A stretch of DNA of 7,763 nucleotides from Acetobacteraceae bacterium (GTDB taxonomy: Bacteria; Pseudomonadota; Alphaproteobacteria; Acetobacterales; Acetobacteraceae), in the NCBI GenBank assembly GCA_003164305.1, contig PLSZ01000267.1:17244-25006 (forward strand), in the 5' to 3' direction. This document shows, piece by piece, positions 1 through 6,693 of this stretch (positions are counted from its first letter, which is position 1; each line of letters starts with the position of its first letter). The notes below the pieces were generated by a model. It saw only the letters and a program-made list of their open reading frames with translations, had not been told where the DNA came from and searched no databases. The position numbers and the translations under genes were made by a program.

Positions 1-554
1 AGCGCGGTCGTGGGTTCGTCGGCGATCAACAGTTTCGGATCGCAGGCCAGCGCCATGGCGATGACAACGCGTTGCCGCATGCCGCCGGAAAGTTGATGTG
101 GATAAGCATCGGCCACGCGGACCGGATCAGGGATGTTAACCAGATGCAACATCTCGATCGCGCGGGTGTTGGCGGCGGATCGGCTGTCGCTGCGATGCAG
201 ACGGACAGCCTCGGCGATTTGCTCGCCGACCGGAAACACCGGATTGAGGCTGGTTTGGGGGTCCTGATAAATCATCGCCATGGCGCCGCCTCGCAGGTCG
301 CGCAGACGGCCCGCCGGCATGGCCAGAATGTCTTCATCCTGGAAGCGGATCGATCCGCCGACGACGCGGGCCGGAGGGACGGGCAGCAGGCGCATCAGCG
401 ACAAGGCGGTCATGGTTTTGCCGCAGCCAGACTCGCCGACGATGCCAAGCGCGCGCCCGGCGGCAAGTTCGAACGAGATCCCGTCCACGGCGGGCACCAC
501 GCCGCGGTTGGTGAACAGATGCACGCGCAGATCGGTGACTGACAGCAAGCTCAT
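1..554 (-). CDS. Peptide/nickel-type ABC transporter ATP-binding protein (DppD/OppD family), C-terminus beyond window
   Basis: This is a cytoplasmic ATPase that would power the importer encoded by the genes to its right. The visible 184 residues contain the full set of ABC motifs in order: Walker A GESGCGKT (about residues 40-47, with Thr where Ser is commoner), Q-loop YQDPQTSLNP (96-105), signature LSGGMRQR (155-162) and Walker B LLIADEP (175-181). The spacing is that of DppD/OppD proteins, which are usually about 320-340 residues, so the H-loop and the C-terminal oligopeptide-transporter extension lie off the left edge. The ATG at 554-552 overlaps the TGA of the upstream permease as ATGA. 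It has only a weak GAG-type ribosome site, which suggests translational coupling. A DppF-type second ATPase would be expected next, outside the window. The family is certain; the substrate is unknown. Confidence 0.95.
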   Translation of the reverse strand, partial: MSLLSVTDLRVHLFTNRGVVPAVDGISFELAAGRALGIVGESGCGKTMTALSLMRLLPVPPARVVGGSIRFQDEDILAMPAGRLRDLRGGAMAMIYQDPQTSLNPVFPVGEQIAEAVRLHRSDSRSAANTRAIEMLHLVNIPDPVRVADAYPHQLSGGMRQRVVIAMALACDPKLLIADEPTTA

Positions 555-1372
555 GTATCGATCTCGGGATCGAGCATGTCGCGTAACGCATCGCCGACCA
601 TGTTGAACGATAACACGGCTAGTGTGATCGCCGCCCCCGCGCATGCGGCGGGCCAGGGTGCGCCCACCAGATCGCTCATGCCGTCGCGGATCATGTTGCC
701 CCATGATGGCGTTGGCGGTTGGGCGCCAAGCCCGAGGAACGACAACGCGGCTTCAAGCCGGATAGCGGTGGCGATCCATAACGTCAACGCGACGATTAAA
801 GAGCCGCCGATGTTCGGCAATACGTGACGCAGCAGGATCGATCCGGCGTTGCGACCGGCCGCGACGGAGGCGTCGATGAACGGTTCGCGGCGCACAACCT
901 GGGTTGCCGCGCGGGACAGCCGCACGAAGCGGGGAAACAACGCGATGGCGATGGCGATCACCGCGCTTTGAAACGACGGTCCGAGCGCGGCGGCGATCAT
1001 CACACCCAGCAGCAACGATGGAAACGACATCAGGAGATCGGAACCGCGGGAAATCAGGCGATCGGTCCAGCCGCCAAAGTACCCGGCGAGCATGCCCAGC
1101 CAAACCCCGATCACGGCGGCGATGACCGGCGCCGCGATGCCGATCGCCAGCGACACGCGCGCGCCGACCAGAACGCGGGAAAACACGTCGCGGCCAAAGG
1201 AGTCGGTGCCCAGCCAATGCTCGTCGGACGGACCTTGGCTGGCGTTCAGGAAGCTTTGGTCCAGCGGATCCTGAGGCGCGATCCACGGCGCGGCGAGCGC
1301 CACCACGATCAGCAGCACGCTCAACACCATTCCCGCCGCCGCCACCTTGTTGCCCGCGATATAGGATTTCAT
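551..1372 (-). CDS. Peptide/nickel-type ABC transporter permease, DppC/OppC family
   Basis: This is an inner-membrane permease of 273 residues, a normal length for the family. A short cytoplasmic N-terminus (MKSYIAGNK) is followed by a first membrane segment (about 13-31). Next is the OppC-type periplasmic motif HWLGTDSFGRDVFSRVLVGA (52-71), then further hydrophobic segments of the BPD_transp_1 domain. The EAA coupling loop, FIDASVAAGRNAG followed by HVLPN (about 165-187), is where the ATPase docks. The C-terminus ends DALRDMLDPEIDT, typical of DppC. The frame stays open upstream to about 2122, but that extension lies entirely inside the DppB-type gene and looks like a shadow. The ATG at 1372-1370 is chosen because it overlaps the upstream TGA as ATGA and begins directly at the conserved N-terminus. 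It pairs with the DppB-type protein to form the pore; substrate not deducible. Confidence 0.95.
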   Translation of the reverse strand: MKSYIAGNKVAAAGMVLSVLLIVVALAAPWIAPQDPLDQSFLNASQGPSDEHWLGTDSFGRDVFSRVLVGARVSLAIGIAAPVIAAVIGVWLGMLAGYFGGWTDRLISRGSDLLMSFPSLLLGVMIAAALGPSFQSAVIAIAIALFPRFVRLSRAATQVVRREPFIDASVAAGRNAGSILLRHVLPNIGGSLIVALTLWIATAIRLEAALSFLGLGAQPPTPSWGNMIRDGMSDLVGAPWPAACAGAAITLAVLSFNMVGDALRDMLDPEIDT

Positions 1373-2304
1373 CGCAAAGTAATCCGCGGATCGATCGCCG
1401 CGCACAGCAGGTCGGTGAGTAAATTCACCACGACGACGAAAAACGCGAACACGACGAGGCCCGCTTGCACCATCGTGTAATCCCTCGCCGAAATCCCGCC
1501 AATCAGTAATTGTCCCAGGCCCGGTCGTGAAAACACCAACTCCACCGTGATCGTCCCGGACAGCGTGGTGAGGAGGTAAATGCCCATGCCGGTGGTCACC
1601 GGGATCAGCGCGTTGCGCAACGCGTGTTTGAAGATCACCCACCGCTCCGCGACGCCCTTGCCGCGGGCAGTGCGGACGTAATCGCGGCGCAGCACCTCCA
1701 ACATCGACGATCGCGTCAGGCGCATGATAAACGCGGCCATCACCAGGCCGAGGGTGATCGCGGGCAACACCAAGTGATGCAACCGGTCGAGAAATCCCTC
1801 GCCGCCGCCCAGCATGGGGAACCAATCGAGCCGCAACGAAAATGCCAGCAGCAGCAACACGCCAAGGTAAAAATCGGGCAACGAAAAGCCCAGCAGCGCG
1901 AAAATCCGGCCAATCCCATCCACCGTCCCACCGCGTTTCGTCGCGGTCCAGACGCCCAGAGGAATCCCGATCACCATGCCGAACAGCAAGGCGGCGGCGG
2001 CGAGTTCCATTGTGTAGGGCAGCGATCGAGCCAACAGCGCGTTGATCGACGTGCCGTTCGTCATGGACTGTCCAAAATCGCCGGTCAACGCCTGACGCAA
2101 AAAGCTGACATATTGCACCCATAACGGTTGGTCGAGCCCGAGCTTATGCCGAAACGACGCGATCGCGTCCGGTGTCGCGAATTCGCCCAACGCGGCGACG
2201 GCCGGATCGCCGGGCAGCACGCGCAGCGCCAGGAACACCAGGGTCAGTACGAGCAGGACGGTCGGAAAGACCTCCAGCAATCGGCGGGCGATATAGGCGG
2301 GCAT
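1369..2304 (-). CDS. Peptide/nickel-type ABC transporter permease, DppB/OppB family
   Basis: This is an inner-membrane permease of 311 residues, full length for DppB. It begins MPAYIARRLLEVFPT, the usual N-terminus, followed by a membrane helix (about 12-29) and the family motif PGDP (31-34). Then come a periplasmic region with KLGLDQPLWVQY (54-65) and DFGQS (76-80), and several hydrophobic segments (about 101-118, 134-157, 179-195, 236-256, 280-300). The EAA loop is RTARGKGVAERWVIFKHALR (211-230) and contacts the ATPase. The C-terminus IDPRITLR is typical. The start ATG at 2304-2302 follows the TGA of the binding-protein gene after a single base and has no clear Shine-Dalgarno site, so it probably depends on translational coupling. 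It forms the pore with the DppC-type protein downstream. Confidence 0.95.
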   Translation of the reverse strand: MPAYIARRLLEVFPTVLLVLTLVFLALRVLPGDPAVAALGEFATPDAIASFRHKLGLDQPLWVQYVSFLRQALTGDFGQSMTNGTSINALLARSLPYTMELAAAALLFGMVIGIPLGVWTATKRGGTVDGIGRIFALLGFSLPDFYLGVLLLLAFSLRLDWFPMLGGGEGFLDRLHHLVLPAITLGLVMAAFIMRLTRSSMLEVLRRDYVRTARGKGVAERWVIFKHALRNALIPVTTGMGIYLLTTLSGTITVELVFSRPGLGQLLIGGISARDYTMVQAGLVVFAFFVVVVNLLTDLLCAAIDPRITLR

Positions 2305-2305
2305 G

Positions 2306-3874
2306 TCAGCGCTTGCTGGTGGCCTTGCTCAACGTGAAGGTGCCCATATAGGCGTGGATCGGATAGCCGATTTCCAGCGTCTTGCCGTTATGGAACCACG
2401 ATGACGCCGGGCTCGGCAACGGAATGACCGGGACCTGGCGCAGAATGTCGAGTTGGATTTGCTTCAGCAGCGCCAGGCGTTTCGCGTCGTCGGTCTCCTG
2501 GTTCGCCTGGTCCATCAGGTTATCGGAATTGCCCGCGACGTCTCCGTAATGACTGAAGTTCATGTTGCGCGTTGGTTTGCCGACGATCGCTCGCGAGTCA
2601 TAAAACGCGTTCAACACGGCCTGTGTCAGCGGCGGCTGTCCTGACCCGTAAACGATGATCGAGTCGAGGTCCTTACGGATATCCGCGTGGTAGCTGGGAT
2701 GATCCACCACGCGGATGTTCAACTGGATGCCGACCTTGCGCAGCAACTCCTGGATGATCAACAGCGTGGACTTGTATTCCTCGCGCTCCGAGACAAACAC
2801 GTCGATGGCGAGGCCGTTGGGATAACCCGCCTCCGCCAACAGCTTCTTGCTGAGTTCGGGATTGTAGACGTAGGGCCAATCCTCGGGCAGGTCGGCCTTG
2901 GTCAACGCGCCGTAAAAGCCGACCGGCGAGACGCCGTACATCGGCTCGACGAAGTCGCCGTACGCCGCGCTCCAGACTCGCGTATCGATGGCGTGCGCGA
3001 TGGCCTGGCGCACCCGCAAATCATCCAACGGCTTGCGCGTCATGTTCAGGTGCGCGGCGAACACAGCGCCCGGACGGCCAAAATCGGCGACCATATCCGG
3101 CATTTGCTTGCGCAGGCTGGGCAGCCAACCGGGCACGGTGGCGCCCTCGATCATGTCGACGTCGCCTTTGACAAACGCCAAAGTGCGGGACGCTGTCTCC
3201 GGCAAATACAGCACTTCCTGCACGTCGATTTTCGGTTTGCCGCCCCAGTACTGGTCGTTGGCTCGCAGCACGACCTTCTGCTTGGGGTCATAACTGACGA
3301 AGGTGAACGCGCCGGTGCCAACCGGGTTTTGCCGGAGTTTATCGCCGAGTTCCTCGACCGCTTTCTTGCATACGATGTAGCCGCCGAAGCGAGGCATCAG
3401 CGCGAACGCGTGGAAGAACGGATTGGGCACCGACAAATGAACGACGACAGTGTAACGATCCGGCGTGTCCACGCTCTCGATCTGCCGGAAGTTCGAGGAA
3501 TATGCTGTTCCGGTCTTCGGATCTTTCATCCGCGCGAGAGTGAAGGCGACGTCGTCCGACGTGACCTCTCCATAGCCGCGTTGCCACTGCACGCCCTTGC
3601 GCAAGTAGAACGTGAAGGTGCGCGCGTCGGGCGACATCTCCCACCGTTCGGCCAGTTCGCCTTGCAGATGGTCGAATTGAATGTCCGACGTGCCGTCCTT
3701 CGGCGCCACCAGCGTGTTATAAATTTGCCGCATCGGAAATTCGTCGCCATTCCCGATACCGTACGCCGGATCGAGCGCGCCCAGATCGCGGGCCGCCACG
3801 CCGACACGGACAGTGGTCTCCGCGTAAGCGGCGGAACCGGCGAATAACAGCGCCACCAACAAGAATCGAAGCAC
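2306..3874 (-). CDS. Extracellular solute-binding protein, family 5 (DppA/OppA-like), first gene of ABC importer operon
   Basis: This 522-residue periplasmic binding protein captures the substrate and delivers it to the permease pair. The GTG at 3874-3872 is chosen because it has a strong GGGAGGA site 6 nt upstream and opens a clean signal peptide: MLR, a hydrophobic core, then AYA before Glu19. The frame stays open to 4027, but the extra residues show no family resemblance and would overlap the rph start. Family-5 hallmarks include ELAERWEMSPDARTFTFYLR (73-92), the TSDDVAFTLARMKDP stretch (105-119), NPVGTGAF (183-190), PLDDLRVRQAIAHAID (282-297) and, near the end, QVPVIPLP (480-487). The length and domain order are those of dipeptide/oligopeptide/nickel binding proteins. 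The substrate could be a peptide, glutathione, an opine or a sugar derivative, and the sequence does not decide. It is the promoter-proximal gene of the operon. Confidence 0.95.
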   Translation of the reverse strand: MLRFLLVALLFAGSAAYAETTVRVGVAARDLGALDPAYGIGNGDEFPMRQIYNTLVAPKDGTSDIQFDHLQGELAERWEMSPDARTFTFYLRKGVQWQRGYGEVTSDDVAFTLARMKDPKTGTAYSSNFRQIESVDTPDRYTVVVHLSVPNPFFHAFALMPRFGGYIVCKKAVEELGDKLRQNPVGTGAFTFVSYDPKQKVVLRANDQYWGGKPKIDVQEVLYLPETASRTLAFVKGDVDMIEGATVPGWLPSLRKQMPDMVADFGRPGAVFAAHLNMTRKPLDDLRVRQAIAHAIDTRVWSAAYGDFVEPMYGVSPVGFYGALTKADLPEDWPYVYNPELSKKLLAEAGYPNGLAIDVFVSEREEYKSTLLIIQELLRKVGIQLNIRVVDHPSYHADIRKDLDSIIVYGSGQPPLTQAVLNAFYDSRAIVGKPTRNMNFSHYGDVAGNSDNLMDQANQETDDAKRLALLKQIQLDILRQVPVIPLPSPASSWFHNGKTLEIGYPIHAYMGTFTLSKATSKR

Positions 3875-3996
3875 GTTTGGTCCTCCCGATCGTTGAACCC
3901 TACGGCCGATCGGCGTCGCGCGAAAGTCGCCGGGGCTTCGCCGCGCGCGAGGTTGCTGGTATGACCGCGCTCCCACGGCCACGAAGGATATGAATG
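3875..3996. promoter_or_regulatory. Divergent intergenic region between ABC operon and rph, with candidate promoters and a 10-bp palindrome
   Basis: These 122 bp must hold the promoters of both the leftward ABC operon and rightward rph. No strong sigma-70 box is visible. The best weak candidates are, on the plus strand, TTCGCC (3937-3942), 17 nt, TATGAC (3960-3965) for rph; and, on the minus strand, TTTCGC (3925-3920), 17 nt, TAGGGT (3902-3897) for the ABC operon. A perfect 10-bp palindrome, GCCGATCGGC (3905-3914), lies between the two minus-strand boxes and could be a small operator. A second CGATCG is at 3887-3892. The promoter calls are guesses from weak matches; the palindrome is seen directly. 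Confidence 0.3.
3881..3887 (-). promoter_or_regulatory. Ribosome binding site that fixes the GTG start of the binding protein
   Basis: On the minus strand this reads GGGAGGA, then CCAAAC, then GTG. It is a near-consensus Shine-Dalgarno sequence at 6-nt spacing and the strongest in this operon. It supports the GTG start over the upstream ATGs of the same open frame. Confidence 0.8.
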
Positions 3997-4713
3997 ATGC
4001 GCCCATCCGGCCGCTCCGCCGACGCATTGCGCGAGGTTTCGCTCACCACCGGCTTCTCGCATCACGCTGAGGGCTCCTGCCTGATTCGCATGGGCCGCAC
4101 GGAGGTTCTGTGCGTTGCCTCCGTCGAATCACGCATTCCGCCGTTCCTGCGTAACTCAGGACTTGGCTGGGTTACCGCCGAATATGGGATGCTGCCACGC
4201 GCCACGCATACCCGCGGCGATCGGGAGGCCGCGCGCGGCAAGCAATCCGGCCGCACGCAGGAAATCCAGCGGCTGATCGGCCGATCGTTACGCGCGGTGG
4301 TGGATCGCGCCGCGATGGGTGAAATGTCAGTCACGATCGACTGCGACGTGTTGAACGCCGACGGCGGCACGCGCTGCGCCTCGATCACCGGCGCCTGGGT
4401 CGCGCTGTCGCTCGCGTTTCGGCATTTGATGAAAATGAATGTGCTGAAAACCATGCCGCTGATTGGCCAGGTCGCGGCGGTGTCGTGCGGGATCGTTGGT
4501 GGACAGCCGGTGCTGGATCTGGATTACGACGAGGATTCTTCGGCCGACGCCGATGCCAATTTCGTGTTGACCGGAACCGGTGGCCTGGTGGAAATCCAGG
4601 CCACGGCGGAGAAGAACGCGTTTTCCGAGGATGAGTTTGGGCAATTGCTGCGCCTCGCCCGCGTCGGTACGTCGGCGTTGTTCGAGGCGCAACGGAAGGC
4701 CGTGGGGGACTGA
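3997..4713 (+). CDS. rph: Ribonuclease PH
   Basis: RNase PH is a phosphorolytic 3'-to-5' exoribonuclease that trims the 3' ends of tRNA precursors in the cytoplasm as a ring-shaped hexamer. The protein is 238 residues, the same length as the E. coli enzyme as I recall it. It starts [12 protein letters not shown] like the family, followed by HAEGS (23-27), [12 protein letters not shown] (57-68) and [20 protein letters not shown] (70-89). The phosphate-binding Arg86 and the GTR triad (124-126, within [15 protein letters not shown]) fall at their usual positions. Two tandem ATGs exist (3994 and 3997). I chose the second because it gives the family N-terminus and numbering and places GAAGGA (3983-3988) 8 nt upstream; the first would add one Met. 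The TGA shares its A with the rdgB ATG (TGATG). No key residue is missing. Confidence 0.97.
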   Translation: MRPSGRSADALREVSLTTGFSHHAEGSCLIRMGRTEVLCVASVESRIPPFLRNSGLGWVTAEYGMLPRATHTRGDREAARGKQSGRTQEIQRLIGRSLRAVVDRAAMGEMSVTIDCDVLNADGGTRCASITGAWVALSLAFRHLMKMNVLKTMPLIGQVAAVSCGIVGGQPVLDLDYDEDSSADADANFVLTGTGGLVEIQATAEKNAFSEDEFGQLLRLARVGTSALFEAQRKAVGD

Positions 4714-5312
4714 TGGGCCGTAAACTCAAGTCCGGCGAAAAACTGGTTCTGGCAAGCCACAACAAAGGCAAATTGAAAGAACTGGCCGAGTTGTTGCGTC
4801 CTTATCAGATCGAAATCGTCTCCGCCGGCGATCTGGGATTGACGGAGCCAGAGGAACCCGCGCCTGACTTCGCCGGCAACGCGCGCATCAAAGCACTGGC
4901 GGCGGCGACCGCGACCGGAATGCTTGCGTTTTCCGACGATTCCGGCTTCTGCGTCGCCGCCCTCGGCGGAGAACCAGGCGTGTTATCCGCCCGTTGGGCT
5001 GGCCCCGAGAAAGATTTCGCGCAGGCAATGGCTTTGGTGAACGAACGAGCGGGTGACGCGGCGGACCGGCGGGCGTGGTTTGTCGCCGCGTTGTGTCTCG
5101 CGTGGCCGGATGGACATACTGAAACGTACGTCGGCCGGGTCGATGGCACCATGATTTGGCCGCCGCGTGGCGATAAAGGTTTCGGCTACGATCCCATGTT
5201 CGTTCCAGAGGGGGGCACTGCCACGTTTGGCGAAATGGATCCCGACCGGAAGCACGCCGTCAGTCATCGCGCGAGAGCGTTCGCCCAGGTCATGGCGTGT
5301 TGCTTCGGCTGA
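4713..5312 (+). CDS. rdgB: RdgB/HAM1 family XTP/dITP (non-canonical purine NTP) pyrophosphatase
   Basis: This cytoplasmic house-cleaning enzyme hydrolyses dITP, ITP and XTP to the monophosphate and pyrophosphate, keeping deaminated purines out of DNA and RNA. The protein is 199 residues, a normal length. Family motifs are in order: the substrate-binding [10 protein letters not shown] (15-24), FAGNARIKA (53-61), the catalytic-site FSDDSGFCV (73-81) followed by [13 protein letters not shown] (85-97), [13 protein letters not shown] (153-165), and the base-recognition stretch [10 protein letters not shown] (179-188). The start ATG at 4713 overlaps the rph stop by one base, with GGGGGA just upstream, so the two genes are translationally coupled. 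rph-rdgB adjacency is common in alphaproteobacteria. Its 3' end overlaps the next gene by 16 nt. Confidence 0.96.
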   Translation: MGRKLKSGEKLVLASHNKGKLKELAELLRPYQIEIVSAGDLGLTEPEEPAPDFAGNARIKALAAATATGMLAFSDDSGFCVAALGGEPGVLSARWAGPEKDFAQAMALVNERAGDAADRRAWFVAALCLAWPDGHTETYVGRVDGTMIWPPRGDKGFGYDPMFVPEGGTATFGEMDPDRKHAVSHRARAFAQVMACCFG

Positions 5313-5986
5313 TTATTTGGGTCTGGGTGTTGAGTGGGCCGGCGTTCGCGGGAGGGGCTGACTTCGTTCGCGCGCCTGGATTTTCTTATGTGGGCCCGGA
5401 CGCGGCCAAGGGCGTCCTGGTGTGGGTTCCCGGGACTTATGGCAGGGACCAAACGGGTCCGCCGCCGCCGCCGGATTTCGTGCAACGAGAAGCCGCCACC
5501 GGAATGGATGTTTGGTGCTTCGATCGGGATCGCGGCGACGATCCGTTGGACCGAGGTGGCGCGACGCTGGCGCGCCACGTTCAGGCATTACGCGCACAGG
5601 GATATCGCCACGTGATTATCGCGGGACATTCGCGCGGAGCCTGGATCGCGTTGACGATTCTGGCCCATCCGGGGCTCGCCGACGCGGTGGTCGCGTTCTC
5701 ACCGGCGGCGCATGGCACGAGCGAGGCTCGCAAGGCGCAAGCCATGGCGGATTGGGACGCGCTGTGGGAGTCGGCGATCAACAATGGCACACGCGTGGTG
5801 CTGGTGCAGATGGCGGATGATCCGTACGACCCTGACCCCGCGCGGCGACTGGCGGTCGCGCGCGCGAGGTTTGGAGTCAATCTGACGTCAATATTTGAAC
5901 CCGCGATGCCGAAAGGTCATGCTGGCGTCTATGAGCCAGCGTTCGATGAACAATTCGGCGCGCGGATCGCCAGCCTGTTGCCTTAA
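5297..5986 (+). CDS. Exported alpha/beta hydrolase-fold protein, substrate unknown
   Basis: This 229-residue protein begins with an apparent Sec signal peptide: MLLR, a hydrophobic stretch, then AFA before Gly19. It probably works in the periplasm or at the membrane. The mature part has the alpha/beta hydrolase layout: an early strand [10 protein letters not shown] (40-49) that may form the oxyanion loop, and the nucleophile elbow GHSRGAW (110-116) with Ser112. Candidate acids lie in ADDPYDPD (173-180), and a late histidine in KGHAGVY (206-212, His208). A proline run (five Pro, 55-59) follows the first loop. The GTG at 5297 lies inside rdgB (16-nt overlap) with only a weak AGG upstream. It is preferred because it includes the signal peptide; a TTG follows directly. 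It is cotranscribed with rph-rdgB by position. I do not recognise the exact family; a carboxylesterase or dienelactone-hydrolase-like enzyme is possible. The function is not deducible. Confidence 0.85.
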   Translation: MLLRLIIWVWVLSGPAFAGGADFVRAPGFSYVGPDAAKGVLVWVPGTYGRDQTGPPPPPDFVQREAATGMDVWCFDRDRGDDPLDRGGATLARHVQALRAQGYRHVIIAGHSRGAWIALTILAHPGLADAVVAFSPAAHGTSEARKAQAMADWDALWESAINNGTRVVLVQMADDPYDPDPARRLAVARARFGVNLTSIFEPAMPKGHAGVYEPAFDEQFGARIASLLP

Positions 5987-5990
5987 TGCG

Positions 5991-6015
5991 CCTTGGCGCG
6001 CGCTGTCCGCCGAGG
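5991..6015 (+). terminator. Possible hairpin terminator after the rph-rdgB-hydrolase operon
   Basis: CCTTGGCG (5991-5998) pairs with CGCCGAGG (6008-6015) as an 8-bp stem with one G-T wobble and a 9-nt loop. It begins 4 nt after the hydrolase TAA. No T-run follows, so it is not a classical intrinsic terminator. It may instead be a 3' stabilising hairpin or a Rho-dependent site. Confidence 0.35.
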
Positions 6016-6044
6016 AGCGTGCTCATCGTGCGGGTTTGCCAACC

Positions 6045-6072
6045 TTGACCGGCTGGATTAATTCTTTTTGAT
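6045..6072 (+). promoter_or_regulatory. Candidate sigma-70 promoter for the ThDP decarboxylase operon
   Basis: TTGACC (6045-6050; five of six to TTGACA), a 16-nt spacer, then TTTGAT (6067-6072; four of six to TATAAT). It lies in the most AT-rich stretch of the window. It would give a leader of about 80 nt before the ATG at 6162. I see no TPP-riboswitch signature in that leader. Prediction by eye only. Confidence 0.4.
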
Positions 6073-6118
6073 GGAAAAACATCGCGTTACCTTTCTCCCG
6101 GTGGCTCGATTGGGCTAA
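6071..6118 (+). pseudogene. 15-codon ORF resembling the N-terminus of ASKHA-domain (DUF4445) ferredoxin-like proteins; possible gene relic
   Basis: The ORF reads MEKHRVTFLPVARLG and then stops at TAA. From memory, many alphaproteobacterial ASKHA-domain proteins (RamA-like corrinoid-protein activators with an N-terminal 2Fe-2S ferredoxin domain) begin with a similar HRVTFLPSG-type strand. The first ten residues fit that pattern; the match fails after Pro10. No Shine-Dalgarno site precedes it, and its ATG overlaps the -10 box proposed for the next operon, so it is unlikely to be translated. I read it as either a decayed 5' fragment left by a deletion or a chance resemblance in a short peptide. 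A leader peptide is a less likely third option. Confidence 0.25.
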
Positions 6119-6146
6119 CGCCAGGGGTCTGGTCAGGTTGCGTGAA

Positions 6147-6153
6147 AAGGAAG
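6147..6153 (+). promoter_or_regulatory. Ribosome binding site of the ThDP alpha subunit
   Basis: AAGGAAG ends 8 nt before the ATG at 6162. It supports that start over an in-frame TTG at 6138, which lacks a comparable site and would add eight residues not expected in the family. Confidence 0.65.
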
Positions 6154-6161
6154 CGATCAAT

Positions 6162-6680
6162 ATGGTGGATCCCATCCAGGACTGGCCCAACGCGCTGTAT
6201 GATTTGTTGCGGGCCCACCAGGTCAGCCAGTTCGCCTACGTCCCCGACGCGGGCCATCGGGTGCTGATCGACCGGTCGTTGGCCGATCCGGATGCGCAAT
6301 CGATTCCCCTGACCACCGAGGAAGAGGGCGTGGCGCTGCTCGCCGGCACCGATCTGGGCGGGGGACGCGGCGTTTTGCTGATGCAATCGTCCGGTGTCGG
6401 CAATTGCATCAACATGCTGTCGCTGACCAATGGTTGCCGCTTTCCGCTGCTGACGTTGGTGTCGATGCGCGGCGAATTCGGGGAGGGCAATCCCTGGCAG
6501 TTCGCGATGGGTCAGGCGGTGGAGCCGGTGCTGAAAGCGATGGGCGTGGTGGTGTTGCAGTGCTCGACGCCGGACGACGTCTTACCGGTCGTTTCAAATG
6601 CTTTGACGATGGTGTTTCAGGCGGGTCAGGCGGTCGCGGTGCTGTTGAGCCAGCGTCTGCTCGGCGCCAAGAAGTTTTAA
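6162..6680 (+). CDS. ThDP-dependent 2-oxoacid decarboxylase, alpha subunit (PYR domain; ComD/sulfopyruvate decarboxylase-like)
   Basis: This 172-residue protein is the N-terminal (pyrimidine-binding) half of a thiamine-diphosphate enzyme that is split over two genes. The conserved glutamate that activates the cofactor lies in TTEEEGVALLAG (51-62), most likely Glu53 by comparison with phosphonopyruvate decarboxylases. It is followed by the characteristic VLLMQSSGVGNCIN (71-84) and PLLTLVSMRGEFGEGNPWQ (95-113). The length matches ComD-type subunits. It should form a mixed oligomer with the protein encoded 13 nt downstream, with active sites at the interface. Known relatives decarboxylate sulfopyruvate (coenzyme M synthesis or sulfolactate breakdown) or phosphonopyruvate. 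No gene for either pathway is visible here, so the substrate stays open. The ATG at 6162 is chosen for its AAGGAAG site. Confidence 0.88.
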   Translation: MVDPIQDWPNALYDLLRAHQVSQFAYVPDAGHRVLIDRSLADPDAQSIPLTTEEEGVALLAGTDLGGGRGVLLMQSSGVGNCINMLSLTNGCRFPLLTLVSMRGEFGEGNPWQFAMGQAVEPVLKAMGVVVLQCSTPDDVLPVVSNALTMVFQAGQAVAVLLSQRLLGAKKF

Positions 6681-6693
6681 ACGGGAGAGCGTC

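Noticed and set aside
824..1480. Plus-strand open frame of 218 codons opposite the DppC-type permease
   Set aside because: It is antisense to a well-supported permease. The low-complexity Arg/His/Gln composition is typical of shadow frames in GC-rich DNA.
1373..2122. In-frame upstream extension of the DppC-type permease (250 codons)
   Set aside because: The extension overlaps the intact DppB-type gene in another frame and has no permease character. The ATG at 1372 gives the conserved N-terminus and an ATGA junction.
2687..3847. Long plus-strand open frame of 386 codons opposite the solute-binding protein gene
   Set aside because: It lies wholly antisense to a gene with clear family-5 motifs and a signal peptide. 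Its Arg/His/Asp-rich translation shows no domain; it is a high-GC shadow.
3875..4027. Upstream ATG extension of the solute-binding protein
   Set aside because: It would place 51 Arg-rich residues before a clean signal peptide and overlap rph. The GTG with GGGAGGA is far better supported.
6073..6161. TPP riboswitch upstream of the ThDP-enzyme genes
   Set aside because: No CTGAGA-type THI-box core or matching helices are visible. ThDP-using enzymes are not usually under this control.
6138..6161. TTG start for the ThDP alpha subunit
   Set aside because: It would add eight non-conserved residues and lacks a good ribosome site. The ATG at 6162 has AAGGAAG at 8 nt.
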